DNA of 64,000 nucleotides from Candidatus Hydrogenedentota bacterium. Its GTDB lineage: Bacteria; Hydrogenedentota; Hydrogenedentia; Hydrogenedentales; SLHB01. Positions 1-8,514 of the stretch are shown here, piece after piece. Made by a program: the position numbers and the translations under genes. How positions within the stretch are numbered: the stretch's first letter is position 1; every line of letters begins with the position of its first letter. Below the pieces are notes generated by a model, which was given only the letters and a program-made list of their open reading frames with translations, ran no database searches and was not told where the DNA came from. The stretch spans positions 47,477-111,476 of the forward strand of contig JAIBAQ010000001.1 of the NCBI GenBank assembly GCA_019695095.1. The letters run 5' to 3'.

Positions 1-241
1 GGTGGGGTTTCGTTTCTTTGATACGGCGAAGCAGTTCAATGCCGTTCATTCCCGGCATATTGATGTCCGAGAGAATCAGCACCAGGTCCGCCATGCCGTC
101 TTGTTCCAGATACTGAAGCGCGCCTTCGCCCGAAAACGCGAAGTGCAGCTCGACTTCTCCAGACTTCACTTCTTTGCGAAACCGCTGCAGAAACAGGGTC
201 TCGATGTCGTGCTCGTCATCGACAACCAGTACCTTAATCAT
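1..241 (-). CDS. Response regulator receiver domain (3' part cut by window edge)
   Basis: The visible 80 residues form the front half of a CheY-type receiver. They begin [10 protein letters not shown], giving the acidic pair (Asp8, Asp9), and carry the phospho-acceptor Asp59 in the motif SDINMPGMNG. The ATG overlaps the TGA of the upstream histidine kinase in the four bases ATGA, so the two are almost certainly translationally coupled and the kinase is the likely phosphodonor. The rest of the protein lies outside the window, so it cannot be told whether an output domain (DNA binding, HD-GYP, or none) follows. Confidence 0.9.
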   Translation of the reverse strand, partial: MIKVLVVDDEHDIETLFLQRFRKEVKSGEVELHFAFSGEGALQYLEQDGMADLVLILSDINMPGMNGIELLRRIKETKPH

Positions 242-2925
242 ATCCCCCCTCCCACATCGGGCAGTTCTTTCGGCAGCGTGATGCGAACCTCGGTGAACGA
301 TCCCTTTTCCGAGTCGATCGCGATCTGTCCTCCGTGTTCGCTTACAACGATGTCGTAACAGATCGACAGTCCAAGGCCCGTTCCCTCACCGGCGGGCTTT
401 GTTGTGAAGAACGGCGTGAACACGGATTCCCGGATGTCCTCCGGAATCCCCACGCCGTTATCGCGCACGCGAAACTCCACGCTGTCGGCCTTGTTCGTCG
501 TCTGCACGATGACTTCGGGCGCGAACTCACCGCCCGTGGCGCGCTTTCGCTCATAGGCCGCATAGCACGCATTGTTGACGAGGTTGAGCACGACGCGGCT
601 AATGTCTTGCGACACGACGGGAATCGGCGGAATTGTATCGTCGAGTCTCATGTCGATCTTCACGCGGAACGAAGCATCTCGGGCGCGCATACCGTGATAC
701 GCCAACTTTACGAACTCGGTCACGATCGCATTCAAATCGGCGGGGCGCCGCTGGTCTGTCTTGCCCCGAGAATGCAGTAACATGCTCTGCACAATGCCGT
801 CGGCACGGCGGCCGTGCTCACGAATTCGCGCCGCATTCTGCGAAATGTCGTTGAACAATTCGAACAAGGCTTCGCCGTCCGTACCGGCGATCTTTTCTCC
901 GTGCTTCTCCAGGAGCACACGCGCTTCGTCGACCAACTCGACCGTGAGCTCGGCGAAGTTGTTCACGAAGTTAAGCGGGTTCTTGATTTCGTGTGCAATT
1001 CCCGCGGTCAGTACGCCCAAGGAAGCCATCTTCTCTTGGATGATCATGCGGCTCTGCGTCTGGCGCAATTTCTCAAGCGTGGCTTCGAGTTCAAGGTTCT
1101 TCGCCTCGATTTCCTGTGTCCGGGCAGCTACCTGCTCTTCCAGGGTGAGGCTGTAGTTTTTGTGCAACTCCTGCGCCCACTTGCGCTCCCTGATATCGGT
1201 CACACTGCCGCGGATCAGTTGTCGCCCCGTGGCCGGCAGCCGAACGAGTCTGACTTCGCACGGGATCCCCCGGCCACTCGCATTCCTGCAATTCCATTCG
1301 AACTTCGGGCTTTCGCCCGACAAAGCCTGGCGAATCCGGTCGTGCACCAACTCACTATTGTACGTTCCAACCGATTGCTCGGTTGCGCTGACTTCCAGCG
1401 GCCCCACCGTCATGAGTTGTTCACGACTCAGTCCGAACAGCCGTTCGGCGTTGTGGTTTGCATCGACGAATTTCAGTGTCTCCACGTCAATCACCACAAT
1501 GGCCTCGGGCGCATGCTCGACTAGAGTGCGAAATCGCTCTTCACTTTCGTGAAGAGCCTTCTCCGTCGCTTTACGTTCCGAGATATCCCGAAGAAACGCG
1601 CTGAACGTGTGCGATCCGCCCACGAGACTGTGTGTGACCGATAATTCGACCGGAAACTCGTGACCATCGCGATGCAGCCCGGTAAGTTCCACGCGACGGC
1701 GCATCCGCTCCGTGTTCCCCGTCTGCAAGAATCGCTTGAAACCGTCGACGTGCGCCTGACGTAGGCGCTCCGGCACGATCAGGGAACTGAGATCCTTGCC
1801 GATGGCGCTCTCCCTTGGCCATCCGAACACAACCTCCGCCTGCCCATTCCAGCCCGTTACAATGCCCGATTCATCCATCGACACAAATGCGTCCAGCGCA
1901 TTCTCAATGACCGCACTGTTCCGCTGTTCGCTCTCGCGAATGGCTTTCTCCCACACTTTTCGTTCCGTGGCGTCACGGAAGTGCAGCACAATGCCTTGAA
2001 TATCCGGGTCACCCATGAGGTTCACGCTCACGGATTCGATGTGCCGCCAGGTTCCCTCGCGGTGTCGAAGGCGGAACTCCAGGAAATGCGAGGTGGCCGG
2101 GCTTTCGAGGCGAGGCAGCAGCGCCGAGTTCAGCGTTGCGTAGTCATCGGGGTGTACGTAGGTGTCGAGGTGCTTGTACAGCATCTCTTCGGTTCGATAG
2201 CCCAAGGCGCGCTGAATAGTTGGCGTAACATATGTAATTCGATGATTGTGATCGACAACCAGCGTGTGGTCGAGCGCCTGATCCGGTAGTTCTTGCAAGG
2301 ATTCTCGCAGTCGAACCGACCCCGCTCCGACCCGCGAGGCCGTATCGAGCACGATTGCCGCAAACTTGGCGATGGCGAGCGCGAAGTTCTCCTCGTCGGA
2401 TTGCCACTCGCGTGGCGCCCCCACGTGCTCGTGACACACGACGCCAATGACTTCGCCGCGATCCCAGATGGGCACATCAAGCATGGACGAAATGCCGAGC
2501 GGGGTCAGGTAAGAGACCGAGAACTCCGCGGTCCGGGGGTCGGCATGTGCGTCATGCGCGACAATCGTGAAGTCCTCATCAATTGCCGCGAAGTACGCGG
2601 GGTAGTCTGTTCTGCGAAGCACCGCCCCCGAAGTAAATTCACCCGTGGAGCGTTGAAACAGAGCCATTTGGTAGAGCTGGCCCGCAGTCCGTTCGTATCT
2701 CCAGATACCGACGCGATCGCAATCCAGGGTCCGCGCGGCCACTTCAACCAAGGCGCGTAACGTTGCCTCGGGATCCTTGTCTTCCGACACGTTGACCTTC
2801 GACAACTCGACCAGCGCGCTGTTTTGCGAGCGTAAACGTTGCTCCAACGCGAGCGCATGAGCCCTCGCCTGGCTATCTTTAGAAATGTGTGAATCGCTAG
2901 ACAAAATACCAGCCTTATCGTTCAT
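238..2925 (-). CDS. Soluble GAF-PAS-PAS-PAS sensor histidine kinase
   Basis: An 895-residue protein with no membrane segment, so probably cytoplasmic. In order: a GAF domain (about 35-195), three PAS domains (about 215-585, each with the typical NxxxxxLxG-like helix), a coiled coil, a HisKA domain with phospho-His645 in the motif [12 protein letters not shown], and a HATPase domain with N (NLVNNACYA), DNGVGIP and GTGLGLSI boxes. An ATG 36 bases further upstream is in frame, but it lies on the upstream side of a TACAAT -10 element, so the ATG at 2925 is preferred. The stop overlaps the start of the receiver gene. It follows an exported propeller protein, which suggests a split sensory system. 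The PAS/GAF ligands cannot be predicted. Confidence 0.9.
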   Translation of the reverse strand: MNDKAGILSSDSHISKDSQARAHALALEQRLRSQNSALVELSKVNVSEDKDPEATLRALVEVAARTLDCDRVGIWRYERTAGQLYQMALFQRSTGEFTSGAVLRRTDYPAYFAAIDEDFTIVAHDAHADPRTAEFSVSYLTPLGISSMLDVPIWDRGEVIGVVCHEHVGAPREWQSDEENFALAIAKFAAIVLDTASRVGAGSVRLRESLQELPDQALDHTLVVDHNHRITYVTPTIQRALGYRTEEMLYKHLDTYVHPDDYATLNSALLPRLESPATSHFLEFRLRHREGTWRHIESVSVNLMGDPDIQGIVLHFRDATERKVWEKAIRESEQRNSAVIENALDAFVSMDESGIVTGWNGQAEVVFGWPRESAIGKDLSSLIVPERLRQAHVDGFKRFLQTGNTERMRRRVELTGLHRDGHEFPVELSVTHSLVGGSHTFSAFLRDISERKATEKALHESEERFRTLVEHAPEAIVVIDVETLKFVDANHNAERLFGLSREQLMTVGPLEVSATEQSVGTYNSELVHDRIRQALSGESPKFEWNCRNASGRGIPCEVRLVRLPATGRQLIRGSVTDIRERKWAQELHKNYSLTLEEQVAARTQEIEAKNLELEATLEKLRQTQSRMIIQEKMASLGVLTAGIAHEIKNPLNFVNNFAELTVELVDEARVLLEKHGEKIAGTDGEALFELFNDISQNAARIREHGRRADGIVQSMLLHSRGKTDQRRPADLNAIVTEFVKLAYHGMRARDASFRVKIDMRLDDTIPPIPVVSQDISRVVLNLVNNACYAAYERKRATGGEFAPEVIVQTTNKADSVEFRVRDNGVGIPEDIRESVFTPFFTTKPAGEGTGLGLSICYDIVVSEHGGQIAIDSEKGSFTEVRITLPKELPDVGGGI

Positions 2926-2945
2926 TCGGCAGCCTAAGAACGGGT

Positions 2946-2974
2946 ATTGTACCCCATTCACGGCAGTTTGCGAA
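2946..2974 (-). promoter_or_regulatory. Putative sigma-70 promoter of the histidine kinase
   Basis: On the minus strand a TACAAT -10 box (2946-2951) lies 17 bases from TTCGCA (2969-2974, 4 of 6 matches to the -35 consensus). It sits between the stop of the propeller gene and the kinase ATG at 2925, giving a leader of roughly 15 bases. It would allow the kinase-regulator pair to be expressed separately from the upstream propeller gene. Prediction by eye only. Confidence 0.4.
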
Positions 2975-2985
2975 GCAGTGCCAGA

Positions 2986-5208
2986 CTACTTCGGCTCGGC
3001 GATGTACCCGTAGCAGCGGCCCATCCAGTACGGCATTAGCCAAGCCACGCCTTCGGCCTCGGAGTAGCCGTCCATTCCCTGCACAGCGATCCAGGGATTG
3101 CGGTCCCATTGCGCGACGGCCCGTTCACTGGGCGGCACCAGGCGATCGGTCTGCAACGGGTCTATTTCCGGACGGCGCACCAGGCGCAAATCCTCGCGCG
3201 AGGTGTTGTCCATGGTCCATTCGATCAGGTCGAGTGGCGCGTCGCGCATGTACTCGACAGATTGCTTCACGTCCGTGTCGCGTCCGGAGCACAGACGGTA
3301 TACAAAGTCGAACCAATAGCTCTGGTCGTCCTTGAGTCCGCTGTACCATTGTTCAAGACCGCGAAGGTAGTACTCCCGCAACGTGGGGTCCTTCTCGCTA
3401 AGCAGCAATCCTGGCAGCGTCATCGCCAACAACTCATCGTCGATATGCGTTCGTTGTGACAGAATGAATGTCTTGCAGTTGCTGGCATTCTTGGCGTAGC
3501 CGTGCTTCTCGATGAGTTCGCGGTATACCCGGTCGTACTTCGCGTCACCCGTTATCGTATGAGCAACTTTCAAGAATGACAGAATCTCCATGGAATTGAT
3601 CCCGCGCTCCGCAGTCCAATTGGGATCGTGGTTGAGCCGTTCGGGCGCCCAAACGCCCCACCGCGTGTGTGTGCCGTCGATGTCCGTAAGCACCAGGCCG
3701 CCATCCACGATGTGGTCCGTCACACGACGCACGTGTTGGCGGACGTATTCCTTCTCGGCATCGTCCGCAACCAGCGTGTAATAGAAGAAGTAGCCGAAAT
3801 AATGGCCAACGGTTTCATCCGAGCTTGTGTCGCCCTTCCACAGCCACTTCCCGTCCGCACTGGGCCGCCAGCGCTCGTCCACCTGCTTCCAGCGGGCTTC
3901 CCGAACCCTGCGCTCGGCAATCACGTCCCCGGTCACTTCTTCATTCGCATCGTTCACCTTGCCCCAATCGACGGGCACGATCGTGCGCGCGAAGAAACCC
4001 TCGGTACCCGTGACGCGCTGCAACAGGACCAGTACATCAAAGGCCCGCTTGGCCTCGGCACGTGCATCGGGGTCTTTCGTCGCGGCATAGCGGAATGCCT
4101 GCATGACCAAATAGTAGGCCGTATAAGAACCGTCGTTATCGTCGTCGATGAACTGCGAAGTCGAAACGTCTCCCTGTACCTTCAATGCGCAACGCCGCAC
4201 GATTCCCGGCTCGCGAATATGCCGCGCCCGGCATACTTTCATGAACTCGTCGGCCTTGGCGGCCAACGTCATGTCTCTACGCTTTATCGCGCTGACGCCC
4301 TTGTCCGTGGCCACCCACACGGCCCCGTCCGAGGCCACCGCAAGATCGCGGACGTCGTTGCTCACGAGCCACCGGAGTCCGTGACGCAAAGACCAGGTCC
4401 CGTCATAGCGCACAACGCCCAGTTCCGTACCCATCCACACGGCGCCGTCTGGCGCGATAGCCAGCGCGCGCACGTTGTAGTTGGGCAGACCTTCCGCAGC
4501 CGTGAGGTGTTTGAGGCGTTGACCGTTACGGTAGACATCAACGCCGCCGAGTTGCCCTATCCACAGACGGCCATCGGCGCCCATCGCAAGTGCCTGTACG
4601 AAACCCGATACCAACTCGTTCTCGCGGACAAGTACCGAATCGCCCTTCAGCGACCGTTCGAACAGGCCATGCGTCGTTCCCAGTTGGAAACCGTTATTGG
4701 GGAGGGGGCACACGGCGCGCGGGGATCCGGACCAGGGTCCTTCAATTCGCTTCCACTTCTTCCCGTCGAAGCGCCAGATCACATCGATTCCAGCGGCAAT
4801 CAAACCGTCTTGATTGAGACCAATAGCAGCAACGGGGCCTTTAACTTCATCGATCTTCTCGACCGTCTCACTGGAAAACCGGTACAGGCCATCCCACGCT
4901 CCCACCCACACGGATCCATCCGTGCCGGCAGCGACATCGAATGTCTTTCCGATGTCGCCCTTGCCGCCAATATTGCTCCATGCCCCATCGCGCAATACCC
5001 GCACACCCATCTTGGTGGCGATCCACGCGGAGCCGCTTGTGTCGACCGCGATGGCTCGTACGTCGTTCTCATCGGGAGTAGCCAGGGGATACCGCTCGTG
5101 ATACTCCTGTACGTAGGGCACGTCGGGTTCGGGTCCCCCTCCTGCCATAGAATGGGGTGTTATGGTAATTGCGAGAAGGCACACAAAAAGCGCGGGGAAT
5201 CGAGACAT
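2986..5208 (-). CDS. Exported Reg_prop-type beta-propeller protein with C-terminal helical domain
   Basis: A 740-residue protein with a signal peptide (cleavage near SMAGGG). Residues about 45-310 hold repeated propeller blades of the two-component-regulator-propeller type, each with the pattern V.A.A...DG.VW.G...G...Y. The C-terminal 420 residues look like an alpha/alpha toroid and include an acidic, calcium-loop-like stretch (FIDDDNDGSYTAYY). Reg_prop blades usually form the periplasmic part of one-piece hybrid histidine kinases; here they are a free exported protein directly upstream of a soluble kinase. GGGAGGA eight to twelve bases before the ATG fixes the start. The toroid resembles carbohydrate-binding or hydrolase folds, but I see no firm catalytic motif. 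Confidence 0.75.
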   Translation of the reverse strand: MSRFPALFVCLLAITITPHSMAGGGPEPDVPYVQEYHERYPLATPDENDVRAIAVDTSGSAWIATKMGVRVLRDGAWSNIGGKGDIGKTFDVAAGTDGSVWVGAWDGLYRFSSETVEKIDEVKGPVAAIGLNQDGLIAAGIDVIWRFDGKKWKRIEGPWSGSPRAVCPLPNNGFQLGTTHGLFERSLKGDSVLVRENELVSGFVQALAMGADGRLWIGQLGGVDVYRNGQRLKHLTAAEGLPNYNVRALAIAPDGAVWMGTELGVVRYDGTWSLRHGLRWLVSNDVRDLAVASDGAVWVATDKGVSAIKRRDMTLAAKADEFMKVCRARHIREPGIVRRCALKVQGDVSTSQFIDDDNDGSYTAYYLVMQAFRYAATKDPDARAEAKRAFDVLVLLQRVTGTEGFFARTIVPVDWGKVNDANEEVTGDVIAERRVREARWKQVDERWRPSADGKWLWKGDTSSDETVGHYFGYFFYYTLVADDAEKEYVRQHVRRVTDHIVDGGLVLTDIDGTHTRWGVWAPERLNHDPNWTAERGINSMEILSFLKVAHTITGDAKYDRVYRELIEKHGYAKNASNCKTFILSQRTHIDDELLAMTLPGLLLSEKDPTLREYYLRGLEQWYSGLKDDQSYWFDFVYRLCSGRDTDVKQSVEYMRDAPLDLIEWTMDNTSREDLRLVRRPEIDPLQTDRLVPPSERAVAQWDRNPWIAVQGMDGYSEAEGVAWLMPYWMGRCYGYIAEPK

Positions 5209-5228
5209 GCGGAGTCCTCCCTGGATAG

Positions 5229-5395
5229 TCCGGATTTCTCACGAACACTTAACTTGTCTCGTAACCAGAGCGTTTGCGAGACTTGCGGTCAAAGACTAGG
5301 CGGTTCTCCGCAAACGGAACGAGTTCGCGAGAAATCCTCATGGCATAACCTCAAGATCTTGCACGTGAGCAATTTGCGCCGGCGCAAATTGCGGG
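5229..5395. repeat. Structured intergenic repeat, family A, copy 1
   Basis: About 165 bases that recur at 42027-42211 with high similarity. It has three nested or serial hairpins: an outer inverted repeat (arms 5232-5246 and 5323-5337), an inner hairpin (5254-5262 with 5274-5282, one G-T pair) and a perfect 24-base palindrome at 5369-5392 centred on GCGCCGGCGC. The element lies between the stop of the lipoprotein gene (5434) and the start of the propeller gene (5208). It contains no supportable gene. Its position just behind a leftward gene suggests a role in 3' end formation, or a miniature mobile element. Confidence 0.75.
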
Positions 5396-5433
5396 ATTGT
5401 GGCACACGAGCGTCGAGAATCAGGACGGGCCCT

Positions 5434-5940
5434 TCACACTCCTTCTTGCTGCAGGAAGATCCCTTTGTCGACCTGCGCGAAGAACTGCTGGTAGAAGGCG
5501 GCGTCCGTGATGGGGCTGGCAGACATCGTCGCGCCGTTCGTGCCCAATACACGCTGCTGGAAATTGACGCGAACGCGCGACTGCTTGCCGAATGCACTCA
5601 CGTTGGCCGTGCAGTCCAACACAAGCGTCTTCGACAATAGCTCTTCTTTCTTCTGCGCGCGTTTGATTTCCCGTTTCGAGTGGGCGATGTCGGTCATTTT
5701 GTTTGCGGATAGCAGGCCAAGCTGCGTGTCCGCGTTGTTGATGATGAATCCCATGTCCTGCAGCACATTCACCATAGCCTTCATGACCAGGCGCATGTCC
5801 TGCGTGTCGTACTCGCGTGTCTGGAAACCGCGCAGTTCAAGTTGCGTGGGCGGGGGAGGACTTCCTCCGTCGGACAGGCAACCCGCACCGGCCAGCACCG
5901 TTCCGACAAGGGCGGCGATTGATACGATTCGGCTGCGCAT
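5434..5940 (-). CDS. Small exported, possibly lipid-anchored protein of unknown function
   Basis: A 168-residue protein with a signal sequence ending in GAGC, a loose lipobox. A conserved-looking core reads NVLQDMGFIINNADTQLG followed by an alpha/beta stretch rich in Lys and Glu. It starts one base after the stop of the BamE-like gene upstream and has no clear ribosome binding site of its own, so translation is probably coupled. I cannot assign a molecular function. The pairing with a BamE/SmpA-like lipoprotein points to an envelope role. Confidence 0.75.
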   Translation of the reverse strand: MRSRIVSIAALVGTVLAGAGCLSDGGSPPPPTQLELRGFQTREYDTQDMRLVMKAMVNVLQDMGFIINNADTQLGLLSANKMTDIAHSKREIKRAQKKEELLSKTLVLDCTANVSAFGKQSRVRVNFQQRVLGTNGATMSASPITDAAFYQQFFAQVDKGIFLQQEGV

Positions 5941-5941
5941 A

Positions 5942-6391
5942 TCAGAAGGTGCTCGAATGGTACGTGAAGTACTCGACCTTGTCGTCCTTGTCGTAGCGGA
6001 TAATGACGGTCAAGGTCTTCTGCGTCGTTGCGGATGAACCGCGATTCTTCGAGCGTCCCGCGTTGACGTTGCCAAGTACCAGCACGTTGCCGGGCACGCC
6101 CGCCGCATTCAGTCCCGCGCCCGCGTTCGAACTGGAGTTCTTGTACGACGCCTCGGTCGCGATTTTGTCGTAGATCCAGGTTTCTTTGCCTTCGCTGTCG
6201 CGACGCACCATGTTGGGCGAACCTAACGCCTCGGCCACTTCGACCGACGTCATGCCCATGTGGATCTCTTTCTGCACGATACCCAGTGTCATGTTGCGTT
6301 CCTGCTCCGAATGGAGCTTGCGGGCGCAACCGGGGGTCAGCAAAGCCGCCAATGCGAGCCCTGCGGATAGAAATGCTATTCCAAACCTCAT
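5942..6391 (-). CDS. SmpA/OmlA (BamE)-like lipoprotein
   Basis: A 149-residue precursor: a hydrophobic signal ending in LLTPGC, then GIVQKEIHMGMTSVEVAEALGSP, the classic opening of the SmpA/OmlA fold (a short helix followed by GM(T)..V...LG.P), then WIYD and a C-terminal beta strand (KTLTVIIRYDKDDKVEYF). BamE proteins assist outer-membrane protein assembly, but many exported proteins share this fold, so function is open. An in-frame ATG 54 bases upstream would add a non-signal-like tail; the chosen ATG has GGAG eight bases before it. It is followed one base later by the next exported protein. Confidence 0.75.
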   Translation of the reverse strand: MRFGIAFLSAGLALAALLTPGCARKLHSEQERNMTLGIVQKEIHMGMTSVEVAEALGSPNMVRRDSEGKETWIYDKIATEASYKNSSSNAGAGLNAAGVPGNVLVLGNVNAGRSKNRGSSATTQKTLTVIIRYDKDDKVEYFTYHSSTF

Positions 6392-6495
6392 GGCAATTCT
6401 CCAGAGTTGAACTTCTGCCCATGATCCTACGGTGCGGGCGGGCATAATGCAAAAGATGAGGCGCGGGCACTACGCCAGCCGGCGCTTCGCCGCAA

Positions 6496-6609
6496 CTACT
6501 TCACACTGGCGGATCGCACAAGCAGGATAACGATGACGAAAGGCACCAGCCCTGCCAACCACCACTTGTTCTGCAGTACCCAGATGTAGATGTCGGCGAG
6601 ACCGATCAT
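6496..6609 (-). CDS. 37-residue single-span membrane protein
   Basis: A short frame starting MIGLADIYIWVLQNKWW, followed by the hydrophobic span LAGLVPFVIVILLVRSA and ending SVK. It begins nine bases after the stop of the zinc-ribbon membrane protein, with only a weak AGG before the ATG, so translation would depend on coupling. The amphipathic, Trp-rich start and single span are typical of small membrane regulators. No homology was tested. It could be a chance frame, but the composition is strongly membrane-like. Confidence 0.45.
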   Translation of the reverse strand: MIGLADIYIWVLQNKWWLAGLVPFVIVILLVRSASVK

Positions 6610-6618
6610 GGTTAGAAC

Positions 6619-7302
6619 CTATTCGTATCGTTTCAGCGTTCTCTCGCGCCAATCCTTCAGTTGGTCTGGCGTCATTTGCTTGCGGACCTCTTCCATGGAT
6701 TTGACCTGCGCTTGAGCGGCCGCTGCGGGATCGGTGCGCACGGCAACTACCGACAGTATCAGCGTCAGCACAGCCAGCCCAATTCCGATGAAGCACTTCG
6801 AACGGTCACGGAAAAACTCGACTCGAATAATCCCGACTGTCGCCCACACCACCGCGATGAGCGGAATCAGCAGCATCACGTACGGCGTCGGGATGTAGGA
6901 GGTAGGACCAAGGGGAATGCGCCGGAACGAGGGGAAGACAAACATCAACAATACGGCAAGCAGACCGGCCGAGGCGATATACAGACTCACTTGCCAGGGT
7001 TGCGGCATCTTTCTGGCACTGCCGACCAAGGCCACCTCGGCAACCTCCGGGGTAACCTGGGCGGGGACTGCCTCGTCGTCATGGGCGCGTTCTGCCGCGG
7101 CTTTGGCCTGTGCGCGCTTCGCCTGACGGTCCTCATAGCACTTTATGCACAGCTTTCTACCGCTACGCGTCTCATGAATATGGGTGGGACATGACGGACT
7201 GCCGCATTGCTCGCAAGGAACGCCGCACGTCTCGCAAAGCAACCCTTGGCATTCGGCGCAGAACCCAACCGAACTCCGGATCTGACATACCAGGCATTCC
7301 AT
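6619..7302 (-). CDS. Zinc-ribbon / B-box-like membrane protein
   Basis: A 227-residue protein. The first 60 residues contain a run of CxxC pairs (MECLVCQ, FCAECQ, CETCG, CEQCG, LCIKCY) plus His residues, consistent with two or more zinc sites. Three hydrophobic spans follow (around residues 100-120, 140-160 and 172-190), and the C-terminus is a charged helix (MTPDQLKDWRERTLKRYE). GGAGG nine bases upstream supports the ATG at 7302; a longer frame upstream has no good site. Such proteins are common and uncharacterised. A tiny membrane protein is encoded right behind it. Confidence 0.8.
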   Translation of the reverse strand: MECLVCQIRSSVGFCAECQGLLCETCGVPCEQCGSPSCPTHIHETRSGRKLCIKCYEDRQAKRAQAKAAAERAHDDEAVPAQVTPEVAEVALVGSARKMPQPWQVSLYIASAGLLAVLLMFVFPSFRRIPLGPTSYIPTPYVMLLIPLIAVVWATVGIIRVEFFRDRSKCFIGIGLAVLTLILSVVAVRTDPAAAAQAQVKSMEEVRKQMTPDQLKDWRERTLKRYE

Positions 7303-7455
7303 AACCCTACGCCTCCTTTTGAATCCCCTCGGACGCCTCAATCTAGCACAGGGTTGAATCCTTTGCAATCGGCAATCACTCCAGCCCCCAAACACCTGAA
7401 TAGCTGCCAGCTGCTTAAACAGAATCGAGGTCCACAGCGTTCCCGGTCGCGCCCG

Positions 7456-8352
7456 TTAGCGCGGCAATTCGTTAGCGTTTCTCCGTTTCGCGATGTAGAA
7501 CAAACCGACTCCAACCACAAGCCAAGTGACCATGCCCACTACGCCTGTAAAACCGCCTATGATCGGGTTTACGTCGGGGAAGAGTAACCGCCATATGCCA
7601 TAGGCTTGCCCGTTGAATGCCCCGTGAATCCAAGCCGCGAGAAAGACGCTTCTGTGGCGCAGCGTCAATTCGTTGACGTATACGCCAAAGCAGGTTGTCA
7701 TGCACGCCATGGCAACTATTCCGAGAATTGGGTATCCGGGGTAATTGAAGCCAACCAAGATGAGCGGAGCATGCCATAGGCCCCAGATAACGCCTACGAT
7801 CAGGTAGGCCTTCCTTTTACCCAGCGGCATGAGCCTAGGCAGCAAGTAACCTCGCCAGCCAAGCTCTTCGCCAAAAGCGAAGAGACCGTTGAGAACTGGC
7901 CCCATCAGGATACTCGCCGTCAAGATTCCGGGGAGAATGACGGTTGCCGGCGGAAACGCCTGCTCACTCATACCCCGCTCCGTCAACATGCTTTTGAATA
8001 CAGTCAATTGCCAATCCGGAGAGGCGATGCCAAAAACACTGGATACTGCGTAAATTATGAAGAAACAGGCTGGCACAACGAGCATGCTAAAGAGATAGGG
8101 CTTTAAGGATCCGAAACGAAGATTCAGTGCTCCAAACCCTTCACGGGTGACAAGACGGACAACGACAGCCGCAGACAATGCAGGTATCCACATGGCCAAG
8201 CCAACCAATAGCGCGGCGTATGGAGGGGCCATTGGAAGTTTGGATGACGCCCCGAAATTCATCCCTACCCCGGCGGCAATGAGACACCCTTCGTAGAAAT
8301 AGGTCATTCCGAAGGTCAATAGCAGAAATGCGACGAGACCCCTGCGATTCAC
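7456..8352 (-). CDS. CPBP (CAAX/Abi) family intramembrane metalloprotease
   Basis: A 298-residue polytopic protein with the family's motifs: the EE pair in FGEELGWRGYLLPRL, the first His in WGLWHAPLIL, and the second His in AAWIHGAFNG. These residues form the glutamate/histidine active site inside the membrane. The frame extends far upstream without membrane features; GTG at 8352 (VNRRGLVAF, just before the first span) is the best start, with a G-rich stretch about ten bases before it. It is divergent from the alpha-galactosidase gene. The substrate is unknown; relatives process prenylated or signal-type peptides or give bacteriocin immunity. Confidence 0.85.
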   Translation of the reverse strand: MNRRGLVAFLLLTFGMTYFYEGCLIAAGVGMNFGASSKLPMAPPYAALLVGLAMWIPALSAAVVVRLVTREGFGALNLRFGSLKPYLFSMLVVPACFFIIYAVSSVFGIASPDWQLTVFKSMLTERGMSEQAFPPATVILPGILTASILMGPVLNGLFAFGEELGWRGYLLPRLMPLGKRKAYLIVGVIWGLWHAPLILVGFNYPGYPILGIVAMACMTTCFGVYVNELTLRHRSVFLAAWIHGAFNGQAYGIWRLLFPDVNPIIGGFTGVVGMVTWLVVGVGLFYIAKRRNANELPR

Positions 8353-8459
8353 AGTTCTTGCCCCCGAGTTTCCCCCGCAACGGTGTATGGCGGCCTGATC
8401 CTTGGATGCAATCGGACGTAACAACGTTGCATAGGTTGAACGTATACTAGCGTCCGAAT

Positions 8460-8489
8460 CGGACAAAATCAGGCAACCACGCGTATACC
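8460..8489 (+). promoter_or_regulatory. Weak candidate promoter of the alpha-galactosidase gene
   Basis: CGGACA (8460-8465) and TATACC (8484-8489) are separated by 18 bases, with four of six matches each to sigma-70 boxes. They lie 26 bases before the ATG, in the divergent gap with the CPBP gene. AGGGGGG and AGGGA follow as ribosome binding sequences. Confidence 0.3.
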
Positions 8490-8514
8490 TTCGATTGAAA
8501 AGGGGGGATAGGGA

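Noticed and set aside
3628..5640. A 670-residue open frame on the plus strand
   Set aside because: It lies opposite the propeller gene, has no ribosome binding site and its composition (many His, Arg, Pro) is that of an antisense shadow in GC-rich DNA. It also runs through the family A repeat.
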